Origin: Planctomycetia bacterium
GTDB taxonomy: Bacteria > Planctomycetota > Planctomycetia > Pirellulales > Thermoguttaceae
Assembly: GCA_030539035.1 (NCBI GenBank)
Contig: JAUNSU010000022.1
Span: forward strand, 1,637 to 42,440
DNA: 40,804 nt
Reading direction: 5' to 3'
Of this stretch, positions 18,220 through 24,757 are shown in pieces (within the stretch, counting starts at the first letter, position 1; every line of letters starts with the position of its first letter). The position numbers and the translations under genes were made by a program. A model generated the notes under the pieces. The model was not told the DNA's origin. It saw nothing but the letters and a program-made list of their open reading frames with translations, and searched no databases.

Positions 18220-18771
18220 TCAGTTGAAATACCGTTTAAGAAGACCGGCAAAAGCGGATCCATGTCGAGCTTCATCCTTGGCCATTTCATGAACGGTATC
18301 ATGAATTGCGTCCAATCCAAGCTGCTTTGCTCTTTTCGCGAGTTCCATTTTGCCCGCGCAAGCTCCTGTTTCCGCTTCAACACGGACTTTCAAATTCGTT
18401 TTTGTGCAGGGAACAACGACTTCACCGAGAAGTTCGGCGAATTTCGCAGCGTGTTCAGCTTCTTCAAAAGCGATTCTTTTATATGCTTCCGCGATTTCCG
18501 GATATCCTTCCCGATCCGCCTGTCGACTCATCGCGAGATACATTCCCACTTCGGTGCACTCTCCGGTGAAATTCGCGCGAAGGCCTTCCATGATCTCTTT
18601 ATCATCCGATTTTCCATCACCGATTGAATGAACAGCGGCAAATCCGATCGCCCCGGCCTTTTCTTCCTGAACGGTGAATTTCGAGCCGGGCGCCTTGCAT
18701 TGAGGACAAAATTCCGGAGCCGATTCCCCTTCATAAACGTATCCGCATACTGGACATACAAATTTTTTCAT
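18220..18771 (-). CDS. Reverse rubrerythrin (peroxide-detoxifying diiron protein)
   Basis: 183 residues. Here the rubredoxin-like [Fe(SCys)4] site comes first (CPVCGY with Cys6/Cys9, CPQC with Cys22/Cys25), followed by the four-helix diiron domain with EEAEH (103-107) and DEARH (166-170) metal ligands. Classical rubrerythrins have the rubredoxin at the C-terminus; this reversed order defines the reverse rubrerythrins known from Clostridium and other anaerobes, which reduce hydrogen peroxide (and sometimes oxygen) with electrons from NADH through partner proteins. The protein is cytoplasmic. It lies 89 bp behind a PerR/Fur-type repressor gene on the same strand, the expected arrangement for peroxide-inducible expression. 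The start follows an AGGAA-type ribosome site by 7-8 nt. Confidence 0.93.
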   Translation of the reverse strand: MKKFVCPVCGYVYEGESAPEFCPQCKAPGSKFTVQEEKAGAIGFAAVHSIGDGKSDDKEIMEGLRANFTGECTEVGMYLAMSRQADREGYPEIAEAYKRIAFEEAEHAAKFAELLGEVVVPCTKTNLKVRVEAETGACAGKMELAKRAKQLGLDAIHDTVHEMAKDEARHGSAFAGLLKRYFN

Positions 18772-18826
18772 CTTCTCTTTCCTTTCATAAAAAATTTAAC
18801 TGCGAACTTTTCCTTTGAAATTTTTC

Positions 18827-18845
18827 ATCGGGTTCAATGCCCGAT
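18827..18845 (-). promoter_or_regulatory. Hairpin between perR and rubrerythrin
   Basis: ATCGGG/CCCGAT form a perfect 6-bp stem with a 7-nt loop just after the perR stop, followed on the minus strand by GAAAAATTT. It could be a weak attenuator or an mRNA processing/stability element that sets the ratio of repressor to enzyme. No T-run of terminator quality follows. Confidence 0.35.
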
Positions 18846-18860
18846 ATGATCCTTTTACAA

Positions 18861-19334
18861 TCAGGATTTTCCTTTTTCAGGTATCCTCTTATCGTTTTTT
18901 TCTCTGCATTTTGCGCACATTCCGGTAAACACAATGGAATAATCGCAAACTTCAAAATCTCCTACAAATCGGGGAGGATCCATTTTGATATCCGGAACCT
19001 TTTCCGAAGATTCAATATCAAAAATGTTCTCGCATTCCATGCAAACCAAATGATGATGCCGGACAGGATTGCCGTCGTATCGGACCGCGGTTCCCGGATG
19101 AACCAGCTTCATAATCAGGCCGTTCCGTGCGAAGGTTTCCAATATCCGATAAACACTCGTTCGGGAAATTGTTGGAAATTCTTTATGGATCTCTTCATAG
19201 ACCCGATCTGCGGAAGGGTGAACGGCTGTTCCCGCAAGATAAGCATAAACAGCAATACGCTGAACGGTTAATGCAAGATTGATCTCTCTGCATTTTTCCT
19301 TAAAGTTCTCAATTTTGCTGTTTACATCTTTCAT
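18861..19334 (-). CDS. perR: Fur-family transcriptional repressor, PerR-like
   Basis: 157 residues. The N-terminal winged helix has the Fur-type segment LTVQRIAVYAYL (~22-33) and the recognition region SRTSVYRILETFARNGLI. The C-terminal part has HHHLVCMEC (regulatory-metal histidines and the first Cys pair) and GMCAKC (second pair), giving the structural Zn(Cys)4 site. The assignment to PerR rather than Fur or Zur rests on the gene order (rubrerythrin follows directly) and on the TGGTATA-type 7-1-7 operators upstream, not on residue evidence alone. PerR senses peroxide by metal-catalysed oxidation and then releases DNA. The position often held by His before the second Cys pair reads DYSIVFTGMC. 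Autoregulation is very likely because one operator overlaps its -10 box. Confidence 0.85.
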   Translation of the reverse strand: MKDVNSKIENFKEKCREINLALTVQRIAVYAYLAGTAVHPSADRVYEEIHKEFPTISRTSVYRILETFARNGLIMKLVHPGTAVRYDGNPVRHHHLVCMECENIFDIESSEKVPDIKMDPPRFVGDFEVCDYSIVFTGMCAKCREKNDKRIPEKGKS

Positions 19335-19374
19335 GTTTTCACTCTTTCCGAAATTTTCTTCGGTAAATCTTACT

Positions 19375-19406
19375 TGGTAATTTTTACCATATGGTATAAT
19401 ATACCA
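19375..19406 (-). promoter_or_regulatory. Two adjacent PerR/Fur-type operators
   Basis: Site 1, TGGTATA-A-TATACCA (19392-19406), is a perfect 7-1-7 palindrome. Site 2, TGGTAAT-T-TTTACCA (19375-19389), has the same layout with one mismatch. Centres are 17 bp apart, about 1.6 helical turns. Site 1 covers the predicted -10 box and site 2 the start region, so repressor binding would block transcription of perR and rubrerythrin. The 7-1-7 layout is that of Fur/PerR boxes; the repressor assigned is inference from the adjacent gene. Confidence 0.75.
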
Positions 19407-19425
19407 TCAATTTAAAATACGTCAA
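19398..19425 (-). promoter_or_regulatory. Promoter of the perR-rubrerythrin unit
   Basis: TTGACG (19420-19425) and TATATT (19398-19403) on the minus strand, spaced 16 bp; TATTAT at 18-bp spacing is an alternative -10. Either choice falls within the perfect operator palindrome. Confidence 0.6.
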
Positions 19426-19503
19426 TAATGAAAATGGAAAATTTTCGGAATACTTCCCGAATTTCTCATTCTTCTTGAGAATCGCATGAATTTTCCATAA
19501 AAA

Positions 19504-19543
19504 AACTTCACAAAAAACCTGAAAACAGGCTCTTTGTGAAGTA
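19504..19543 (-). terminator. Intrinsic terminator after the ABC permease gene
   Basis: ACTTCACAAA and TTTGTGAAGT form a perfect 10-bp outer stem, with an inner CCTG/CAGG hairpin. On the minus strand the structure is followed directly by TTTTTTT. It lies 30 bp past the permease stop codon and closes the long minus-strand gene run. Confidence 0.88.
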
Positions 19544-19573
19544 AAATGAATTTTCGCGCAAGAGATTTTAATT

Positions 19574-22500
19574 TTAGTTCATTCCTCTTCCTTCCTTAAG
19601 AAGATCAAGCGGTTTTTTCATTCCTGTTGAAAACGCGGGCCAAATTGCGGCGCACAAACAGAGGATCAAGGTCAAAAGGAATCCCAAGGAGAGGCCCTTC
19701 CAGGGAAAGATCAAAGGAGGATCCACCGTTCCGAACATACTTTGTCCGAGTTTAAGAGCCCCATGAGCGGCAAGGAAACCGAATAAAAAGCTGGAAAGCG
19801 CGGCAACGATTCCGATCAGAATTGCTTCCGCCAAAATCATTCGAACAATTGCGCCTTGTGTAATCCCAACGGACCGCATAATACCGAATTGCCAACGACG
19901 GGCGCGAACAGAATTCGTAATCGCACCAATCACCGCGATAGAGGTAATGAAAAGAGTAATCAGGGGCATCTTGCTCAATCCCCAAATCACACTGTCCGCC
20001 CGACTCATGATCGATTGATAAAGAGATTCTCGGGTCGATATTTTCACGTAGGCTGTTTTTCCGTCTTCCGAATCATTTTTACCTTTCGAAAGGAGATCGG
20101 CCCGAAGATTTTTTTGCGCAAGCTGATCCAGATCTTTTTCCATTTCCGAGTAAGATCGGCTTCCGTCCGTATTGAACCAGAAATAGCTGTATCGATCGAT
20201 CTGATAATCTTTTAGAATATCCTTTTCATTGGCAAAGACGATTCCGCCTGAACGGCCGAAATTCCGGCGAACACCGCCGGTTTTCGACAACCATTGCCAA
20301 CCGGGAAAGGAGACAACGCCCGCAATCGGATACTCCAGAATTTTCTTCGGATTTCGGGGATGAACGACTCTGAGGATATCTCCTTTGTTCAGCTTATAGT
20401 CGACCGAGATCGAATCGGTGATCACCGCTCCGCGCCGATCTTTCATCGCCGCGATTGCCTCTTTCCGATTTCCCTGAAGATAATCCATTCCGATAAAAGG
20501 AACCTTTCCGCCAAATCCCTGATCGACATCGGCTCCCAGGAAAACGACATTCGCGAAAGGAGACATCGTTCCCCCTTTCTGCGGAACAGATCCTTCCATA
20601 AAAGCCGCCTGTTCTACCGCGATCGGAAGAAATGCATCCTTTCGAATACCCGGTGTATTTTTGAGTATTTCTTCATTTTCGGAATTCAGTCCGATCGGAA
20701 GGAAAGCGGCAAAGCGTTCCGGCATTCCGCGGCCGGGAAGAAAAGGTCCCAGCATCGAATATCCCCAGATCTGCATGGAAACGAAGAGTCCTCCGCCGAT
20801 ACTTAAGATCAGAGCAACCATAATCGTTCGGCCGAGATTGCCGGATAGTTCGGCGCCCAGCATTCTCCGATCAAAATGAAGAACAAAAGCTAAAATCGGG
20901 ATAAAGATCTTTTCCGTAAATCGAATCAGAACAGGAATCAGAAAAAGAACTCCAAGGGCAAGCAATATCATTCCCATTCCGGAATGGAGCAGAGCCTTCA
21001 CTTCCGTTCGGCCGGGAAGAAAATGAACCAGCCAAATATCCCCGAAGAGAAAAAGCCCCCCCAACAGAAAGCAAAAAAGGAAAAAGAGAATCCCTTTTTT
21101 ACCGCCGGAATTCCGCAGCAAGTTGGAATCGGTGCGGTTAATCGCATCAAGAGGCTTTACCCGCATACTTTGGATCATGGGATAAAAAGCGGCAACAATC
21201 GCTCCAACCGCAGCGCAAAGAAAGGAAAAGACAAACATCAATTTATTGACCGACATCAGTGATCCCCGACTGATATAAAGCAGAAGCCAACCGGTAAAAA
21301 TTCCCCCCAGCCAGCCGGGAATCGCCAAAAAAAGCGCTTCCCAAAGAATCGATAAACCGATTTGCGCCCGCGTCAATCCCGCCGTTCGATAAAAGGCGAT
21401 TTGCCGTTTTTGTTCCGATACGCTCATATTCAAGGCGGTGAATATAATAAAGATCGATGCGAGAACAGCAAGAAGGGTTCCGCTGATCGCCTGATATTTG
21501 AAAAGATTTTCCTCTTCTCCGGCTTCCATCTCTTTTTGCCGCGCAAGATCCTTTTCCTTTACAAAATGCAAATACGGGGCGGAATTCTGAAGACGGGAAT
21601 CCCAACGGCTTTGAAATTCTTCTTCCGATACGCGCAATTTCAAGGATAAAAGATCAACTTTCGGTTTTCCTCCGATTTTTTCCGCGAGCGGCATGGAAAT
21701 ATAAAAACCGCTGAAAGAAGAATCATCAACGATTCCAACAATTTTCAACTGATATTCACTCGTTTTTGTAAGGATCAGAAGATCCTCACCAACTTTTGCG
21801 TTGAACTTTTCCGCACAGTCCGTGGTTAATACCGCTTCCCAATTTTCGGAATTCTGCCGGATCCACTTTCCCTCTTCCAAATTATAAGGAGCATCTGCGG
21901 CCGTCGTTCCGATAAACGAGGATCCCATTCCCATTGGTGTTCCCATTACCGCACGATAGGCGGCCAATCCTTTGCGATGAAGATCCGGATCAATTCCCGC
22001 AGGAACATCCGATTCACTCTCTGAAATTTTGTGATTTTCTGCAAGTTCCTCTTTTTTCTCTTCCAAGGTCGAAGAAAAGCCGGACCTCTTCATATTTTTC
22101 GAATAAACGAATGCGCGAAGAGTTGTATTTGAATCGCAAAGAATTACTCCGGGATCTTTCGCGATTGCAGTGATCAGATCGTCCGGAATAGATTGACCGC
22201 CTCTTCCGGAAGGGGCGGGAACCGGAACGGAATTCGAATCCGTATTCTTCTTTTTCGATGGATCAGGGCGATTCCTTTTTTCGGGGTTTGCCCATTCCAA
22301 AGGACGCTGTGCTGAAGGATCGGAAGGCTTCTCCGCTTTATTCTTGCGCTCCTGGGGAGTATTATCCTGCGCTGCCGGTTCCGAAGAACGACGGGCAAAA
22401 GGTCCGCTGAATCCCCCACCCCCTCCGCGCCGCATTCCTCCGCGTCGGGCCGCAGAATTCAGCATCAATTTAAGATTATAGATCCCCATATAATCTTTTT

Positions 22501-22651
22501 CTTCATTCATCGCCTCTTTAAAAAGCGATTCGTATCCGCCTGCAGTCCATACAATTAAACAGGACGAGGCCGCGATTGCCAAAAGAATAAACAGCAAACG
22601 AAATTTTTCCCGCTTCATTCTTGACAATACAAGCAAATAAAACAATTTCAT
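19574..22651 (-). CDS. ABC transporter permease, FtsX/MacB-type (two FtsX modules)
   Basis: 1025 residues from the ATG at 22651, which follows GGGAGG by 8 nt; the open frame extends further upstream but overlaps the ATPase gene and lacks a ribosome site. One membrane span lies at ~18-38, then a large extracytoplasmic domain, three spans (~395-510), further spans (~530-660) including LGRTIMVALILSIGGGLFV, a second extracytoplasmic domain and three final spans ending in LDLLKEGRGMN. This duplicated FtsX layout is typical of permeases for lipoprotein, peptide or envelope-stress export rather than nutrient uptake. Odd: residues ~68-154 are a low-complexity Gly/Arg then Pro/Lys/Ser-rich insertion in the first external domain. 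It pairs with the ATPase encoded 16 bp upstream. The substrate is unknown. Confidence 0.88.
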   Translation of the reverse strand: MKLFYLLVLSRMKREKFRLLFILLAIAASSCLIVWTAGGYESLFKEAMNEEKDYMGIYNLKLMLNSAARRGGMRRGGGGGFSGPFARRSSEPAAQDNTPQERKNKAEKPSDPSAQRPLEWANPEKRNRPDPSKKKNTDSNSVPVPAPSGRGGQSIPDDLITAIAKDPGVILCDSNTTLRAFVYSKNMKRSGFSSTLEEKKEELAENHKISESESDVPAGIDPDLHRKGLAAYRAVMGTPMGMGSSFIGTTAADAPYNLEEGKWIRQNSENWEAVLTTDCAEKFNAKVGEDLLILTKTSEYQLKIVGIVDDSSFSGFYISMPLAEKIGGKPKVDLLSLKLRVSEEEFQSRWDSRLQNSAPYLHFVKEKDLARQKEMEAGEEENLFKYQAISGTLLAVLASIFIIFTALNMSVSEQKRQIAFYRTAGLTRAQIGLSILWEALFLAIPGWLGGIFTGWLLLYISRGSLMSVNKLMFVFSFLCAAVGAIVAAFYPMIQSMRVKPLDAINRTDSNLLRNSGGKKGILFFLFCFLLGGLFLFGDIWLVHFLPGRTEVKALLHSGMGMILLALGVLFLIPVLIRFTEKIFIPILAFVLHFDRRMLGAELSGNLGRTIMVALILSIGGGLFVSMQIWGYSMLGPFLPGRGMPERFAAFLPIGLNSENEEILKNTPGIRKDAFLPIAVEQAAFMEGSVPQKGGTMSPFANVVFLGADVDQGFGGKVPFIGMDYLQGNRKEAIAAMKDRRGAVITDSISVDYKLNKGDILRVVHPRNPKKILEYPIAGVVSFPGWQWLSKTGGVRRNFGRSGGIVFANEKDILKDYQIDRYSYFWFNTDGSRSYSEMEKDLDQLAQKNLRADLLSKGKNDSEDGKTAYVKISTRESLYQSIMSRADSVIWGLSKMPLITLFITSIAVIGAITNSVRARRWQFGIMRSVGITQGAIVRMILAEAILIGIVAALSSFLFGFLAAHGALKLGQSMFGTVDPPLIFPWKGLSLGFLLTLILCLCAAIWPAFSTGMKKPLDLLKEGRGMN

Positions 22652-22667
22652 TCGATTGTCCTCCCGA

Positions 22668-23471
22668 TTATTCATTTTCTGAAGATTTTGCGGAAGAAAC
22701 GATCTCCTGATATTTCGATGCGAGTTCATGCGCATCCCGAAAAGCATCCGTTTGCAAATCGGCAAGGATCCCTCCATCAGAGAGAATGATGATTCGCCGG
22801 GCCCAGATGGCAACCGACGGTTCGTGAGAAACAAGCGCAATGGTCCTTCCTTCATTCCGATTGAGATCATTCAAAATCCGGCAAATATTTTGACTGCTTA
22901 CCGAATCCAGATTTCCGGTCGGTTCATCCGCAAGCAAAATCGCCGGATCCATGCTCAGAGCCCGGGCCAGCGCAATCCGCTGCTGTTGACCTCCGCTCAA
23001 TGTATCCGGATATTGACCCAGCTGATCTTCAATTTCCAGCTGTTTCCAAAGGATCCGCCGTTTCTCTTCACTGTTTTTGATCTTTCCGCCGTCGGCGCAA
23101 ATCGGAAGAAGGATATTTTCTTCCGCGGTCAAATGCGGAATCAAATTGAAATTCTGAAAGACAAGTCCGATCTTTCTGCGGCGAAAAATCGTTAATTTTC
23201 GATCGGACATTCGGGAAAGATCCTCTCCTTCAACCTCAACAGCCCCCGAGGAAGGAAGGATCAGTCCGGCGATCAAATGAAGAAGAGTACTCTTCCCGGA
23301 TCCGCTTGCGCCCATCACCGCGATAAACTCTCCCTTCTTAATCGTCAAGTCCACTCCGGACAATGCGGTGATTCGATTTTTTCCCTGCGTGAAAGTCCGA
23401 ACAAGGCCGCTCGTTTTCACCGCCGTTTTTCCCGTATTATCCATCTGATTATTTTCCGTATCCTTTTCCAA
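22668..23471 (-). CDS. ABC transporter ATPase, LolD/MacB-type
   Basis: 267 residues. Walker A GASGSGKST (54-62), Q-loop VFQNFNLIPHLTAEENI, signature LSGGQQQRIALARAL, Walker B ILLADEPTGNLDS and H-loop VSHE are all intact. The Q-loop and signature wording is that of the LolD/MacB/FtsE subfamily, which partners with FtsX-type permeases, matching the gene 16 bp downstream. The chosen start is a TTG at 23471, 7 nt after AAAGGAAG. An ATG nine codons later has a poorer ribosome site. It begins 28 bp after the M14 peptidase gene and belongs to the same operon as the glycosidase and peptidase. A role in exporting or extracting envelope components is inference from the subfamily. Confidence 0.9.
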   Translation of the reverse strand: MEKDTENNQMDNTGKTAVKTSGLVRTFTQGKNRITALSGVDLTIKKGEFIAVMGASGSGKSTLLHLIAGLILPSSGAVEVEGEDLSRMSDRKLTIFRRRKIGLVFQNFNLIPHLTAEENILLPICADGGKIKNSEEKRRILWKQLEIEDQLGQYPDTLSGGQQQRIALARALSMDPAILLADEPTGNLDSVSSQNICRILNDLNRNEGRTIALVSHEPSVAIWARRIIILSDGGILADLQTDAFRDAHELASKYQEIVSSAKSSENE

Positions 23472-23499
23472 TTAAAATCTTCCTTTTCTTTACTTCAGA

Positions 23500-24741
23500 T
23501 CATTTCTCTTCTTCAAAAGAGGTAAAAATCGCCTGGATCAGTTTTTTGCCGTTTTGCAAAGCGTCTTTTTCGGTCAAAAAATAATCCGTTCCTTCTTTGC
23601 GATTGATATTATACTCTACAAGAACATGCCGAATTCCCAGCTCACTCCATATTTCATCCATGGATCCAAATTTTTTCGGTTCCCGGGATTTGCAGATCCT
23701 TTCCCGCTGCTTTACACTGGTTTTGAAATAAGGAGGATCTTCCATTTTTTTCTGAAAAGACCGGAACCATCGAAGATAATCTTCGCCGTCCCCATCGGTT
23801 TCTATTAAATCAAAACCGGTCTGATGATTATGAAGATTGAGAACAACATCAACCGGATGAACCGCGTTGGCGGCAGCAAGAGTTTTCTTCAGATACCATG
23901 CTTCCGGGCGATCGCGCAGAGATGCTTTGCTTCGCAGATCAATCAGGGGCCAACTCCGATTCAGATCATATCCGTTCAAATTGAACCGGATCATTCCCCG
24001 ATCACAACCGTCGGGATCGCCGATCAGAATGATTCGAATGATCGCCTTTTTACAGATCCCGGCCGCTTCTTCCGATTTCGGATCGATCAAAAAACGAATC
24101 GCGCCTTCGCCAACCCAGGAAGTCAACGATTCCCAGGAATGAAGACGGGACACGATCCAAATATGCTTTTTATCCTTGTCCGGAATCGCAGGATCGGTTA
24201 ACGTGATCATTTTAAGATCATTTCCTTTAATACTCTTCCCGTAAACTTCAACAAGTGCCCGATCTGATCGGTTCGCTTCTTCCAGCACCTTATCGGCCCG
24301 ATCGGGAAGATAAGGAGGAATATAGGCAATCCAAACTGAATCCGCTTTGGGAACAACAGTAAAGGTCAACGCAAGAGTATTTTCGTCCCATTGCGCGGGA
24401 ATGTGTTCCCAGTGAATATTATCCGTACTACAGACGGGACAATCCCGCACAAGGCGCTGCTGCGCTTTGCGATTATTGTATTCTCCGTCAAAGTTGGTAA
24501 GGGCCAAAGTAATTTTCCGGTCTTTTCCTCCGTCGATCCGGAAATAAAACCAGGTGGGCTGCCGATTTCGACCGTATTGATTATATTGTCCATCAACATA
24601 AAGCCGATAATTGTTTTCGCTTACAAGATCGATTCTTCCAATCGCCCCTCCGGGAAAATTCGAATTAAACCGAATCGGCTCCTCCTGTGCAAAGCAAAGA
24701 GCGGAAAAAAACATCAGAAACAAAAATTGAAGAGATTTCAT
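23500..24741 (-). CDS. Secreted M14-family zinc carboxypeptidase, CCP/AGBL-like
   Basis: 413 residues from the ATG at 24741, which follows AAGGAG; upstream in-frame codons would remove the clean signal peptide (1-18, ending CFA). Residues ~20-145 form a beta-rich N-terminal domain as in cytosolic carboxypeptidase-like M14 enzymes. The catalytic domain has the zinc ligands HSWE (His201, Glu204) and LHNH (His304), the substrate motif GDPDGCDRGMIRFNLNGYD then LNRSW, and the general base Glu in VEYN (376). It should hydrolyse peptides outside the cytoplasm, probably removing C-terminal residues or amidated or side-chain-linked amino acids; the exact substrate cannot be read. It is 16 bp downstream of the GH5-like gene and 28 bp upstream of the ABC ATPase, suggesting joint action on glycosylated or wall material. 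Confidence 0.85.
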   Translation of the reverse strand: MKSLQFLFLMFFSALCFAQEEPIRFNSNFPGGAIGRIDLVSENNYRLYVDGQYNQYGRNRQPTWFYFRIDGGKDRKITLALTNFDGEYNNRKAQQRLVRDCPVCSTDNIHWEHIPAQWDENTLALTFTVVPKADSVWIAYIPPYLPDRADKVLEEANRSDRALVEVYGKSIKGNDLKMITLTDPAIPDKDKKHIWIVSRLHSWESLTSWVGEGAIRFLIDPKSEEAAGICKKAIIRIILIGDPDGCDRGMIRFNLNGYDLNRSWPLIDLRSKASLRDRPEAWYLKKTLAAANAVHPVDVVLNLHNHQTGFDLIETDGDGEDYLRWFRSFQKKMEDPPYFKTSVKQRERICKSREPKKFGSMDEIWSELGIRHVLVEYNINRKEGTDYFLTEKDALQNGKKLIQAIFTSFEEEK

Positions 24742-24757
24742 CGATGAATACTCCTTT

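Noticed and set aside
22652-22870. N-terminal extension of the ABC permease by 73 residues
   Set aside because: It overlaps the ATPase gene, has no ribosome site, and the ATG at 22651 has GGGAGG at ideal spacing and starts at a normal membrane-span leader.
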